From: Oricola cellulosilytica
Lineage (GTDB): Bacteria; Pseudomonadota; Alphaproteobacteria; Rhizobiales; Rhizobiaceae
Direction of reading: 5' to 3'
Assembly (NCBI RefSeq): GCF_019966575.1
Contig: NZ_JAINFK010000004.1
Location: forward strand, 62,001-126,000
Length of the DNA stretch: 64,000 nt
The position numbers were made by a program, and so were the translations under genes. Within the stretch, counting starts at the first letter, position 1. The number at the start of each line of letters is the position of its first letter. Shown piece by piece: positions 34,301 to 43,169 of this stretch. A model generated the notes under the pieces. It had not been told where the DNA came from, did not search any database, and worked only from the letters and a program-made list of their open reading frames with translations.

Positions 34301-34593
34301 GGCCTTAGCTCCCCGCGAAGCCAGTCGAGAAGCCCGGCCTTGAACGCGATCCAGATCGCGACCAGGCCAGCAGCCCATTTCAACCCGCTCATAAGTAGGC
34401 CAGCAAGCCACGCAGATCCCTTCGCCGCGCGCCAGAATTTCGTGATCTCGCGCAGGGCCTCGCGGTCCTCGGCCGAGAGCGTCGCGATTTCCTTCAGCGC
34501 GCCCGCCTCGTCGCGCGAGAAAATCGTGATCTCGCGGCGATCCAGCGCCTCGACCAGCCGGTTGAGGTGTTCTTCCAGTTCGTCCGGTTTCAT
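34297..34593 (-). CDS. Small phage membrane protein, possible holin or lysis accessory
   Basis: 98 residues. A charged, helical N-terminal half (MKPDELEEHLNRLVEALDRR to EDREALREITKFWRA) is followed by one membrane segment, WLAGLLMSGLKWAAGLVAIWIAFKAG, and a short basic tail. Size, topology and its place beside the endolysin fit a lysis accessory or class III-like holin, but no signature decides this. It is coupled to the downstream gene by a 4-nt overlap. Confidence 0.55.
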   Translation of the reverse strand: MKPDELEEHLNRLVEALDRREITIFSRDEAGALKEIATLSAEDREALREITKFWRAAKGSAWLAGLLMSGLKWAAGLVAIWIAFKAGLLDWLRGELRP

Positions 34594-34647
34594 GCACTTC
34601 GCGCGACATCGCGGCCGCTCCCGTGGTTGGCGCCCGCCCCGGCCATG

Positions 34648-34992
34648 TCAGAAGCTCCTGGGCGACACGAACAGGCAGATCGTGTCGGTGTCGTCCCGGC
34701 CGTATTTCGAGCACCAGTGATACTGGCCGTCCGGCGACGCCTTGATGCGCGTGTCGGTGTAGGGGATCAATTCCCCCGTCGTCGGAATGACAAACGCGCC
34801 GCCACGCTCTTGGATCCATGCCGCAGACACAGGACGGCAATCATAACCGGAACAGCAAGCCAGGGGATATGCCCAGCCTTCGGGATGCGCGGCGGTCCCA
34901 GGCGCGTCGTGCGCCGCGGCCGCATAGCTCAGAAGCCCGATCGCGAGGACGGCGAGCGCGCACAGCGCGAAAAACAGGCGGTTGCCGGCCAC
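34648..34992 (-). CDS. Small secreted, cysteine-rich phage protein
   Basis: 114 residues with a signal peptide (MAGNRLFFALCALAVLAIGL, cleavage near AAA-H). The mature part has a compact conserved-looking core, WAYPLACCSGYDCRPVS, and two further cysteines (HWCSKYG, TICLFV), so disulfide bonding in the periplasm is likely. It lies 4 nt after the endolysin gene. The function is not recognised; a periplasmic lysis or superinfection role is possible. Confidence 0.6.
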   Translation of the reverse strand: MAGNRLFFALCALAVLAIGLLSYAAAAHDAPGTAAHPEGWAYPLACCSGYDCRPVSAAWIQERGGAFVIPTTGELIPYTDTRIKASPDGQYHWCSKYGRDDTDTICLFVSPRSF

Positions 34993-34996
34993 CGGC

Positions 34997-35242
34997 TCAT
35001 CCGATCCGGGTCTTTGCCGTCACGCGGCCCCAGATCGCCACCAGCGCGGCAGCGGCCGCCAGCAGGTCGTTCACCGCGACCGCGGTGTCGTTGATGTTGG
35101 TCTGGCCGAGGTCGAGGCCGATCGCCGGGCCGAGCAGCGCACCGATCGCGCCTATGCCGCCGAGAACGCCTTTCGACTGCCACCAAGGTTTTGCGGCCGG
35201 CGGCGGCGCCGGCGGAAACGGGCTTTGCGGAGTTTCGAACAT
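34997..35242 (-). CDS. Nested in-frame holin-like protein (internal start of the endolysin gene)
   Basis: The ATG at 35242 (codon 262 of the endolysin) is preceded by AGAAGGA at 9 nt spacing, an unusually good ribosome-binding site inside a gene. The product would be 81 residues: a Pro-rich start (MFETPQSPFPPAPPPAAKPW), then hydrophobic segments GVLGGIGAIGALLGPAIG and AVNDLLAAAAALVAIWGRV and a basic tail. Size and topology are those of a small two-segment holin. Whether both products are made needs experiment. Confidence 0.5.
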   Translation of the reverse strand: MFETPQSPFPPAPPPAAKPWWQSKGVLGGIGAIGALLGPAIGLDLGQTNINDTAVAVNDLLAAAAALVAIWGRVTAKTRIG

Positions 35243-36025
35243 GGCTGTCTTTCCTTCTTGCTGGAGGTTTGGAAGCAGCGGCGCAGCGCCCGGGCCGGTG
35301 ACGGCATAGCCGGCGCGCAGCGCCGTGGCGACGGCCAGCGCCGCGGCCAGCCGGGAAAACTCGGCGTCGGGCAGCGCCGCCAGGTGGCGGGCCGCCGCGA
35401 TGATCTCGGTTTCGCCCGGAGAAGGCGCAGGAGGCGCAGCGGGCAGGTCCGGCTCAGGATCGGGCGCGGCGGGCGGCCGCGTGGCGGCCCCGTGGCGCTG
35501 TCGCGTCGCGTCGAGCGCCTGGCGCATCTGGTCGACCGTCACCCGCGCTTTCTGGTCAGAGTAGTGACCCTTGCCGTTGGCGCGTGGCAGCGACGCCCAT
35601 TCTTTGGCGAGCGCGTTGATCAGCGCGTCCCGGCCCATCCGGCCGGCCAGCCAGCGGTCGATGCCGCGAGCGCCGAGCAGAAAGCAGGCCAGCCTGTCCT
35701 GCATGGCCGCGTCGAAAACGGCGTTGCCGGAGAGTTTCAGCGTGTTGCGGATCGAGCGCAACGTGGTGCGGACGATCTGATAGCGACCGGCGGCCGACGA
35801 GTTCTGCTCATTGCGGGGGTGCCGCAGCATGCGGGTTTGCAGCGCGTCCACCTCGTCCAGCGTCATAGACACCAGTTCGACCGGGCCGCCCGTATAAGCG
35901 CCATATGCCAGCGTTTCGTTATAGCCGCGCGCATGCGGCGGATTTGGCGGGTAGGGATCGGTCCCCTCGGCAAGGCCGATCAGGTTTAGCATCGGGCGAT
36001 AGACGTGGCGGGGATCTTTGGTCAT
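34997..36025 (-). CDS. Endolysin: GH104-like lytic transglycosylase with C-terminal hydrophobic domain
   Basis: 342 residues from the ATG at 36025, with GGAGGAG six bases upstream. Residues about 10-170 match the lambda R-type fold: LNLIGLAEGTD (catalytic glutamate E20), SAAGRYQIV and EWASLPRANGKG. This enzyme cleaves peptidoglycan to 1,6-anhydromuramic products. A Pro/Ala linker (about 180-205) leads to a helical region and a hydrophobic C-terminal domain, GVLGGIGAIGALLGPAIGLD and LLAAAAALVAIWG. An internal start with its own ribosome-binding site at 35242 (separate entry) could release that domain alone. Confidence 0.82.
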   Translation of the reverse strand: MTKDPRHVYRPMLNLIGLAEGTDPYPPNPPHARGYNETLAYGAYTGGPVELVSMTLDEVDALQTRMLRHPRNEQNSSAAGRYQIVRTTLRSIRNTLKLSGNAVFDAAMQDRLACFLLGARGIDRWLAGRMGRDALINALAKEWASLPRANGKGHYSDQKARVTVDQMRQALDATRQRHGAATRPPAAPDPEPDLPAAPPAPSPGETEIIAAARHLAALPDAEFSRLAAALAVATALRAGYAVTGPGAAPLLPNLQQEGKTAMFETPQSPFPPAPPPAAKPWWQSKGVLGGIGAIGALLGPAIGLDLGQTNINDTAVAVNDLLAAAAALVAIWGRVTAKTRIG

Positions 36026-36043
36026 GGCCAACTCCTCCAGAAC

Positions 36044-38539
36044 TTAGAAACCCGGATGGTGCGCGGTCCACGAGAAAGAGCGGTTCGCGCCGGCTGAAAC
36101 GGAATAGGTGATGGTGAATTGCGTGGCGGTGATGCTGCCCGGCGCGACATAGGCATGCGCGCCGGCGTCCTGCGGCCCTGCAAACGAGATCGAAATCCGT
36201 CCGGGCGCGGCGTTGCAGCCATGATTGACCACAAGCGTTGTAGTTCCTGAAAGAAGCGTCGAATAACTGCCATTGTCGGTGGTGTATCCGACGCAATTGC
36301 GAATGATCTTGTCTTTGGACAATCCCGCAGCATTGTTGACCGGCTGCGTTCCGGAGCCGCTGAAAACGCAGCCGGTGAAAGCAAAATTCGTTACGGGCGC
36401 GGCAATGCGCAGAGCTTCGCCCAAGGTGGCGTTGCCGCTGCGCAGGAACTTCGCGCCCGCTGCAACGACGCGATTAGCACCGGCATTCGGTAGCCACAGG
36501 TCGATGCCGCCGTTTGCGCCGGTGCCGTTGCCCGAAAACTCCGCGCCGGAAAAATTGGCGGTATCGCAGGCATTGATCACGACAGCACTGTTGACGTTGT
36601 TGTATGCGAGCATACCAGTGGCGATAATCTGCGGGAAAACTGTCGTGCAGGGATCAATCTGCATTGCTGGCAGATTATTCGCGACAGTGCCGCACGACGC
36701 CAGCCAGAGAGTTGGGATCTTGAGAATCGCAAGACTGTCTGCGGCCACATGAAGACCACTGCCCGTGGCGGCGTCGATCTCATTGTCGATAAAGACCTCG
36801 CGGTTGTATTCGCCGCTTTCCGCCTTGTCGATGCGGACACCGGTCAGCCCCTGGCTGATCTCGCAATAGCAGTAGACATTGGCCGAACCTGCGATGTGCA
36901 GGTTGTAATTCAGCGCTTTTCCAAGAGCCGCATCGACGGCTATGGTGAGTTCAGCGCCGAAAACCTGCCCGGCCAGTCCATTGGCTTTCAGGTTGTCGTT
37001 GCATCCCCAGATTTCGCCGTCGAAGACAACGCGGTCGTATCCGTCAAACCATATCCCGCCATATTGATTAGATGCGTTGCCGTTGGACGAATACCGAGTG
37101 AGAGACGACGGATCGACGCCGATGATCGAGGATCGCACGAGCTTCTGCGCGTATATCGCCCACCCTGCGGTTTTTTGCGAGAGCGCCCACATATCGAAAT
37201 CGCGCAGGTGCAGATCGAAGATTTCAGAAGCGCCGGTGCCGATGGTCAGGCCGTTCCCGGTCGAGGCGCTCTGGACAAGAACGGTCGCGGACTTCTGGCC
37301 GCGCAACCGCAGTCCGCCGCGCTCGATGAAGATGTTTGTGTAGTTTATATTTCCCGCCGGCAAATTGGCGCTCTTCACCTCATCGAGCGCGGTCATCGAA
37401 TTGAAGGCCGCCGCATTGTAGGGGGCAGAGGCACTGGCGGCGATGCCCCACCAGCTAGCTTCATGGTCCGATCCCACGACGCGGACAATGGCTCCGTTAG
37501 CGCCGCCGATGGCATCGCCGGTGGCGATCACGTAGACGCCCTCGAACGGATCGTTGTGCACGTAGGCGGTGAAGTTCGTCGTCCCGGTCAGGTCGATCGG
37601 CGTTCCGGCGAACGCGTCGGCAAAGTTGTCGGCCAGCTTGAAGTTGTTGGCGTCGACGACGATGAACCAGTAGAGCCGGTTTGGCGTCAGGCCGTTGACC
37701 GCCGCCGTGACGTAGCACGCCTGGCCCAGCCGCCGCCCGTGGCCGGCGCTGGTGACGGTGTCCGTGGCCGGGTCGACGGCGGTCGAGAGGATGGACGGGC
37801 CGGTCAGCACCGCGCTCAGATCGGTATTGTCTTTTGCGAACTGGCCTTCCCGGCCCGGCTCGAGCAGGTAGGCTGCGGTCGTCGTCGTCGCCCATGGCAG
37901 TCCCTTCATGGAGCTGCGCGTCAGAGGAAAGGCGTTCGGTACGGCGGCGAGTGCTTGGTCGCGCGCCGCATCGGCGGCCACCTTTGCGGTCTCCGCGTCT
38001 GTTTTTGACGACAACGCCTGGGCTGCATATGTCTGCGCGTTTTCAATTTCGCCGGCGCTTGGTCCCTCCACGAGATTTCCGACCTCATCGAATTTCGCCA
38101 CCGTTTCGGGGAGGCCGGCTAAGATGTTTTTGCCGGACGAGCCGTAATCCGACTTCCAACTGCGCTCGATGTCGCGGCGCTGCTCCTGGGCGATGATCGT
38201 CAGCACGTCGAGATCGGCGTTGATCTTCGCCGTGTCGAAGGCGCGCGACGCCAGGAAGTCGGACAGCCGGGCCGGCTCGATATCGCCAAACAGGATGTAG
38301 CGGTCGCCGGCGAGGCTGGAGACGCCGAGCTGAACCGAGCCGCCGCTGGCGTCTCCGATCCCTGTCGGGAACACGTAATCGACGCCGTTCACCAGGGTTT
38401 CGCGAACGCCGGCGCGGATCCGCGTCACCTTCAGGCCGGCCTCCGCGGTCAGCTCGAAGTCGTAGGCCAGAACGGTCGTTCCGGCGGCCGGCGAGAGATC
38501 GACAAAGCGATCGTTGAGGGGGAGCGGGGTCTCGGTCAT
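36044..38539 (-). CDS. Phage tail fibre/tailspike protein
   Basis: 831 residues. The N-terminal about 190 residues look like a virion-anchoring domain (LNDRFVDLSPAAGTTVLAYD, VNGVDYVFPTGIGDASGGSV, then a coiled stretch AKVAADAARDQALAAV). The centre, from about residue 340, is a Gly/Asn/Val-rich series of short strands (TVLVQSASTGNGLTIGTGAS, RVVAAGAKFLRSGNATLGEA) resembling a right-handed beta-helix of pectate-lyase type. The C-terminal about 75 residues form a separate beta domain with TTTLVVNHGCNAAPGRI. It probably binds, and may degrade, host surface polysaccharide. It lies 18 nt upstream of the endolysin gene. Confidence 0.85.
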   Translation of the reverse strand: MTETPLPLNDRFVDLSPAAGTTVLAYDFELTAEAGLKVTRIRAGVRETLVNGVDYVFPTGIGDASGGSVQLGVSSLAGDRYILFGDIEPARLSDFLASRAFDTAKINADLDVLTIIAQEQRRDIERSWKSDYGSSGKNILAGLPETVAKFDEVGNLVEGPSAGEIENAQTYAAQALSSKTDAETAKVAADAARDQALAAVPNAFPLTRSSMKGLPWATTTTAAYLLEPGREGQFAKDNTDLSAVLTGPSILSTAVDPATDTVTSAGHGRRLGQACYVTAAVNGLTPNRLYWFIVVDANNFKLADNFADAFAGTPIDLTGTTNFTAYVHNDPFEGVYVIATGDAIGGANGAIVRVVGSDHEASWWGIAASASAPYNAAAFNSMTALDEVKSANLPAGNINYTNIFIERGGLRLRGQKSATVLVQSASTGNGLTIGTGASEIFDLHLRDFDMWALSQKTAGWAIYAQKLVRSSIIGVDPSSLTRYSSNGNASNQYGGIWFDGYDRVVFDGEIWGCNDNLKANGLAGQVFGAELTIAVDAALGKALNYNLHIAGSANVYCYCEISQGLTGVRIDKAESGEYNREVFIDNEIDAATGSGLHVAADSLAILKIPTLWLASCGTVANNLPAMQIDPCTTVFPQIIATGMLAYNNVNSAVVINACDTANFSGAEFSGNGTGANGGIDLWLPNAGANRVVAAGAKFLRSGNATLGEALRIAAPVTNFAFTGCVFSGSGTQPVNNAAGLSKDKIIRNCVGYTTDNGSYSTLLSGTTTLVVNHGCNAAPGRISISFAGPQDAGAHAYVAPGSITATQFTITYSVSAGANRSFSWTAHHPGF

Positions 38540-38565
38540 GCGCGCCAGCCTATGCGCGCCGTAAC

Positions 38566-38578
38566 GCTGTTACCTTTT
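38566..38578 (-). promoter_or_regulatory. Phage motif AAAAGGTAACAGC, copy 1 (tail fibre)
   Basis: Exact copy on the minus strand, 27 bp upstream of the tail-fibre ATG. Its downstream flank makes GTAAC-GCT-GTTAC, a short palindrome. Candidate phage promoter or regulator site. Confidence 0.45.
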
Positions 38579-38589
38579 TGGCCCGGGGT

Positions 38590-38625
38590 CCCCGCCAGCG
38601 AGCGAAGCGAAGCTTAAGGGCGGGG
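38590..38625. repeat. Prophage hairpin repeat, copy 1
   Basis: CCCCGCC (38590-38596) and GGCGGGG (38619-38625) pair around AGCGAGCGAAGCGA and the tract GCTTAAG. It shares the exact 14-mer GCTTAAGGGCGGGG with copies ending at 49702, 49754 and 51557. A degenerate partial copy follows at about 38639-38660. Confidence 0.7.
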
Positions 38626-38718
38626 CAGAATGCCCGTCCCCGCCAGCGAACAAAGCGAAGCCCCGGACAGCGAGGCGAAGCCGACGCTTACGAACAGGAA
38701 ATGGCGGGGCAGGGAAAG

Positions 38719-38748
38719 CGGCCCCGGACAAGGAGAAAACCGGGGCCG
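38719..38748 (-). terminator. Strong hairpin between ejection-protein genes and tail fibre
   Basis: CGGCCCCGG (38719-38727) pairs perfectly with CCGGGGCCG (38740-38748). On the minus strand the stem is followed by CTTTCCCT, a weak pyrimidine tract. It lies 70 bp after the stop of the 38818 gene and could separate the tail operon from the tail-fibre and lysis transcript, which has its own motif at 38566. Confidence 0.55.
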
Positions 38749-38807
38749 CGGTAAGCGCCGGGGAACAGGACGGTCCGGGCGCGCATCAAGGCTATCCCCA
38801 CCAGCCC

Positions 38808-38820
38808 GCTGTTACCTTTA
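38808..38820 (-). promoter_or_regulatory. Phage motif, copy 2 (one mismatch)
   Basis: TAAAGGTAACAGC on the minus strand; its first three bases are the stop codon of the 38818 gene. It lies 270 bp upstream of the tail-fibre start. Confidence 0.35.
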
Positions 38821-41310
38821 ACTTCCTGCTATAGCGCCGATATCCGGCCCGCGCTGCGGGGCGGCCGTTCCCGGCTTCCACCAGAATTCCTGCCCGAACT
38901 CGCGCTGCCAGAAACGCTGCTGGCGCTTGAATGCCTTGTTGGCCTCCGGATCTGCGAGGAACTGCAGCTGGTCGAGCACGGTGCGTTCGAAGGCGAGCCG
39001 CAGATACCAGATATTGCCGCCCGGCACGTTGCCGCGAGCGAAGCGCACCAGCTCGCGGCCGAAATGGGTCTTTTCGCCGGTGGCGAGCTGGATGGCGTTG
39101 CCGGCGGTCAGGTTCCAGAAATCGTTGGCGCGCTGCACCAGCGGGCCGGCCAGCGTCGTCGAGAAGCCGCCGCCGTAGCGGTTGACATTGGAAAACAGGA
39201 AATCGCCGTAAATGCCGAGCCCGCCGCCTTGCAGCAGCGCCGCGCCCCAGCTTTCGGGGTCGGTCATGTCGCGCGGGTCGCGGCCGGCGGCCACCTGCTT
39301 TATCTGCAAAGCGGCGGCGCCGAACAGCGTCGTTGAGAGCAGCAGCGATCCGGCATAGGCCGCCGCGCTGCCGTATTCCCGCCCCGCGGCCATTGCATGG
39401 ATGCGCATGCCGTGAAGCAGGATGAACACCGCGCCGAAGCTCTTGAACTGGGTGAACGAGCGCACCACCTCGCCGAGGAACGTGCCTGGCCGGGTATTCT
39501 CGCGCATCACCGTCTTCGAACGGTGCGAGCCGTTGGGGACGGCGAATTCGGTTTCCGCCTGGATGATCTCCAGATAGCGCTCGGCGAGTTTCGGGTCGAT
39601 CCGGTCGGCGATCTCTGCGGGGCGCAGGAACGCCGCGCCATTGTTCCGGTGGAGCGGGGCCTTGCGCAGCATGTCCCATTGCCGGCTCGTCATGCCGTGG
39701 CGCTCGAGCGTTCCGCGCAGCGCCTTCGGCAGATCGGCGAAGGCGGATTTGGCGTGGTTGGCCAGTTCGTGCTGGAACGCCATGCCGAAGGCGTGGCGGG
39801 CCGCCTGCGTCCACGGCGTCAGGCCGGACAGAGTGAGCACCCGGTCGGCGAGGTAGCTTGCCCATTGCGGCCCCTGCAGCGTGCCGACATAGCGCGCCTG
39901 GGCGTGAAAGACGTGCTGGGCGCTATCGAGGATCAGCCCGGCCGCCACCGCCTCGCGCCGGTTCATCGATCCGAAATGCTTCATGATGTCGGCGATCGCG
40001 CCTTTCGACGAGATCCCGGCGAAGCGCCGCGCGATGATCGAGGTGCCGGCATCAGAGATCGACGAGATCGCCGCCGAGCCGAGCACGCTGGCGGTGATCA
40101 GCGACCGCGCCGCCGCGGCGACATTCGCCGACCTGCCCCCGACCGGCGTTTCCAGCGCACCGCGCAGCGAGGCCCAGACGTCGTCGATGCGCTTGTTGGC
40201 GCCCTTTGCCCGATCGAGCGCCCGCTGCGGTTTCGCGTCGATCCGGCTCTTGCGCCCTGCGGCCGCGTTCTGGGCCTCCTTGGTGATCGCCTGCTTGATC
40301 CACTCGATCGTGCCGTTAGGGTTGGGGCCGAGCACTTCCATCGCCGCGATGTCTCGCGCCAGCAGGTTGACATGCCCCATCATCGCCGCGAACGGGTCGG
40401 AGCCGCCGCCGAAGAACGTCTGGTATTGGAGCCATGTGTCGGGGTCGTGGAACACCAGGAAACGGTGTTCGGCCCGCTGGCCGGCGAGCGCGCCGCGGCC
40501 GGCGGCCAGGCGCGCCGGCTTCCGGTCGATCCAGCCCTCGGTCGTGATCGAATAGTAGATGTCGTCGAGGATCGCGTCGAGCTCTGCGGAGTCGACGCGG
40601 GCACCGGTCAGCGGATGGGTCATCCGCTCGACGTCCAGCATCGGTCGGATCGTCTCCTTCCAGGTGTCGATGCCGGCATTGCGCAGGGCGCGGGCGTCGT
40701 GATGCTGCGGCAGGCCCCAGTTTTCCAGTTCGCCGATCGCGCCGCCGGCGGCGTTGAAGCGGGCGCGGAGCCATTCGTGGGTTTCCCGCCATGCCTTCGC
40801 TAGCCCCTTGGCGGCCATGTCGCCGGTGTCCTCGCCGAACGCCTCGCGCAGAACGTTGCGAAGATCGGCGGCATTGTGGCGGGCGGCGTCCCCGGCGAGC
40901 GCCCCCCGGCGGAAATGATGGAGAACGCTTTCCATCTTGGCGTGTGCCATGCCGGTAATCGCACCCTGGCGTCCGGCGACCGAGGAAAAGGCGGCGTTGC
41001 CGAAATGCTCGAGCTTCAGCAGTCCGGCCTCGGCGATGTCGGCGTTGCCGGCGGCGTTGCGGTGGGTGAAGAAATCGTTCTCGATCTCGCGGATATTCTG
41101 AAGCGCGATCTTCGCCCGCCGGCGCTTCTGCGCCGTGTCGGCCTTCAGGCTTTGCAGAAGGTCGAGCCGCGCCTGCTCGTCTGCGAGCGCGTCGCCGCCG
41201 GCGGCGCGGTGCTTGCGGAACCGCTCGAAATCGCGCTTCAGCCGCTCGGCCTCCTGTTTCGACAGTTCGCCGCCGCGCACGGCCTCGTTGAGACAGTTCT
41301 GGATGCTCAT
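38818..41310 (-). CDS. Large phage virion protein, probable internal/ejection protein
   Basis: 830 residues, predominantly alpha-helical, beginning MSIQNCLNEAVRGGELSKQE followed by a charged coiled region (LKRDFERFRKHRAAGGDALA). The central section contains QAARHAFGMAFQHELANHAK, and a hydrophobic stretch, AAYAGSLLLSTTLFGAAALQ, lies near residue 660. No enzyme motif was recognised. Size, helix content and position after the transglycosylase-type ejection protein and before the tail fibre match the internal core proteins of T7-like phages, which are injected with the DNA. It overlaps the upstream stop by 4 nt. Confidence 0.7.
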   Translation of the reverse strand: MSIQNCLNEAVRGGELSKQEAERLKRDFERFRKHRAAGGDALADEQARLDLLQSLKADTAQKRRRAKIALQNIREIENDFFTHRNAAGNADIAEAGLLKLEHFGNAAFSSVAGRQGAITGMAHAKMESVLHHFRRGALAGDAARHNAADLRNVLREAFGEDTGDMAAKGLAKAWRETHEWLRARFNAAGGAIGELENWGLPQHHDARALRNAGIDTWKETIRPMLDVERMTHPLTGARVDSAELDAILDDIYYSITTEGWIDRKPARLAAGRGALAGQRAEHRFLVFHDPDTWLQYQTFFGGGSDPFAAMMGHVNLLARDIAAMEVLGPNPNGTIEWIKQAITKEAQNAAAGRKSRIDAKPQRALDRAKGANKRIDDVWASLRGALETPVGGRSANVAAAARSLITASVLGSAAISSISDAGTSIIARRFAGISSKGAIADIMKHFGSMNRREAVAAGLILDSAQHVFHAQARYVGTLQGPQWASYLADRVLTLSGLTPWTQAARHAFGMAFQHELANHAKSAFADLPKALRGTLERHGMTSRQWDMLRKAPLHRNNGAAFLRPAEIADRIDPKLAERYLEIIQAETEFAVPNGSHRSKTVMRENTRPGTFLGEVVRSFTQFKSFGAVFILLHGMRIHAMAAGREYGSAAAYAGSLLLSTTLFGAAALQIKQVAAGRDPRDMTDPESWGAALLQGGGLGIYGDFLFSNVNRYGGGFSTTLAGPLVQRANDFWNLTAGNAIQLATGEKTHFGRELVRFARGNVPGGNIWYLRLAFERTVLDQLQFLADPEANKAFKRQQRFWQREFGQEFWWKPGTAAPQRGPDIGAIAGS

Positions 41311-43169
41311 ACCCTGCAGGCCTCTAGAATGGCGGCGTAATCGTCCTCGCGCGCCAGTTGCTCCATTCGCTCGGAAAGCGGGATCAGCCGGTCCTCGTCA
41401 TCCGGCACCAGCGCCGCGCCGAATTCCTCGATGTCGAGATCCGTCACCGCATATTTCTCCGGATTGTCGAACGTGTCGGCGATGTCGCCGGCGAAGGGCT
41501 CGAGCCCGCGGTCCTCGCTGGCCGCCAGCAGCTCGGCGTCCGTCCAGCCGTCCGGGGCGGCGCCCGCCCGGCCGGGATCGTCCGGCAGCGCCCGCGTCAG
41601 CGCCTCGCCCGCCATTGCGCCCTCGTCCCTCATCAGCTCCATCGCGCGGATCACGATCACGTCGTCGAGCCCCGGTCCGCCTTCGGTCAGCACGGCATGG
41701 GCGTATTCCTCGACGAGCTGGCGGCCGCCGTCGAAATCGGCGTCGATTTCCATCTGGTCGAGCGTGACGATGCGCTCGCCGCGCGCCTCGCGCAGCAGCA
41801 GCTGGGTCAGATCGTCCGGCGTCGTCGTTGCGGTGGCTTGGTCGACCGGGCCGAATTCCCACATATAGCCGTTCTGCGCCGCCAGCTCGCGCGCCCTTTC
41901 CAGCTTCATGCCGCCCTCGCGCGCCAGCCGGCCCTTGAACGGGATCGAGATCCGCGCAAGGTCGCTTCGCCGGATCTCCGCGTCGCCGGCGTCGATGCCC
42001 CCGTGTTTTGCCAGGAACTCGGTCAGCGTTTGCGGCCGCGACGATTTCGGCCGCGACGCTTCCGGCATGATCGCCTCGACGATGCGCTCGATATGGCCGG
42101 CGTCGATCTCGAATTTCGGCGCTTCCTCCGGCGGGCTTTCGAGGATCCGGTGCGCGGCGGTCTGCGCCCTGTCGTGGGCCTCCCCGGCAATCGCCTTCGG
42201 CCGGCCGGCGTCGAAATGGCGGGTCGTTTGCGCCGCGTCGAGGGCGCCGCGCGCTTCGGGCGCCAGTGCCTCGCGGATCTGCGGCAGTTCCGCCTCCGCC
42301 GCCCGGGCGTCCCCGCCGATCGCCCGGCGCAACCGCTCGCGGATCCCCGTCTCGCCGGCGAGCGCTTCGGAAGCGCGGTCGACGGCCTCGGGCGGCGCGC
42401 GCCGCAGGGTGCGGACCGCCTCGGTTCCGCCCTGGACAATCGCGCCGAAGCCGGCGCCCATCCCGGCGGCAAACAGCACATTGCGCAGCGCCTCGTCGAT
42501 GCCGGCGTCGAGCCCGGCCTCCTTCCGCCAGGCCTGCACCATCGGCTGCAGCGCCGCCTCGACCGCGCCGTTGACAACTGCCTCGCGGGCCGCGGCAGTC
42601 AGGATCCTGCCGGCGACCGTGCGTGCCGCCCCTGGGCCGCCGCCGATCAGCAGCGTCGTCACCTGGATCGGGTCGCGCAGCGAACCGGCGACGCCGCCGC
42701 CGAGCACCGCCATCCATTTGCCGAAGCCGGGGCGCGACGACGAATAGAGCGCCAGCTGCTCGTCGGCCTCGCGGGCGATGGCGCGGGCGTCCTCCTCGAT
42801 CGGCCGGTGCGCGGCGATCGCGTTCTGGTCGCCGGGGAATTTCTCGACGAGCGCCGCCAGCTCGAGACCGAAGCGGCGGCGGGCAGCGGCGTAGCGGTTC
42901 TCGCCCGGCCGCATGAAGGCCAGTTCCTCGCGGTCCGGCATGCCGGAAAAGGCGGATCGGGCCGGATTGGCGAGCTTGGCGCCGGTCGCCTCGCGGATCG
43001 CGTCGATGCGGCGGTCGTAGGCCTCCTCGATCGCGCGCGAGCGCGCCATGGTGTTGTCGATATAGACCGCCGCGTCGCGGGCCGCCGACCAGATTTCGCC
43101 GAGCCCGGCCTCGCCGCCTGCGAATGTGTGCAGCGCGCTCGAGGACGGGGATCCGAAATAGAAGCTCAC
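41307..43169 (-). CDS. Phage virion protein, unknown (possible internal/ejection protein)
   Basis: 620 residues from the GTG at 43169, overlapping the previous stop (GTGA); the frame stays open far upstream (to 45260) only as antisense-like noise inside the neighbouring gene. The N-terminal half is helical, with a hydrophobic, glycine-rich region from GFGKWMAVLGGGVAGSLRDP to LLIGGGPGAARTVAG. The C-terminal half is acidic and low in hydrophobicity. No family was recognised. Its place between two large ejection-type proteins, with 4-nt overlaps on both sides, suggests a component of the same injected complex. Confidence 0.65.
   Translation of the reverse strand: MSFYFGSPSSSALHTFAGGEAGLGEIWSAARDAAVYIDNTMARSRAIEEAYDRRIDAIREATGAKLANPARSAFSGMPDREELAFMRPGENRYAAARRRFGLELAALVEKFPGDQNAIAAHRPIEEDARAIAREADEQLALYSSSRPGFGKWMAVLGGGVAGSLRDPIQVTTLLIGGGPGAARTVAGRILTAAAREAVVNGAVEAALQPMVQAWRKEAGLDAGIDEALRNVLFAAGMGAGFGAIVQGGTEAVRTLRRAPPEAVDRASEALAGETGIRERLRRAIGGDARAAEAELPQIREALAPEARGALDAAQTTRHFDAGRPKAIAGEAHDRAQTAAHRILESPPEEAPKFEIDAGHIERIVEAIMPEASRPKSSRPQTLTEFLAKHGGIDAGDAEIRRSDLARISIPFKGRLAREGGMKLERARELAAQNGYMWEFGPVDQATATTTPDDLTQLLLREARGERIVTLDQMEIDADFDGGRQLVEEYAHAVLTEGGPGLDDVIVIRAMELMRDEGAMAGEALTRALPDDPGRAGAAPDGWTDAELLAASEDRGLEPFAGDIADTFDNPEKYAVTDLDIEEFGAALVPDDEDRLIPLSERMEQLAREDDYAAILEACRV

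Noticed and set aside
36026-36031. TTG start for the endolysin
   Set aside because: The ATG at 36025 is better spaced from GGAGGAG.
41398-42717. 439-codon minus-strand ORF in a second frame inside the 620-residue virion protein gene
   Set aside because: Arg/Gly-rich frame-shifted shadow without a ribosome-binding site or domain.
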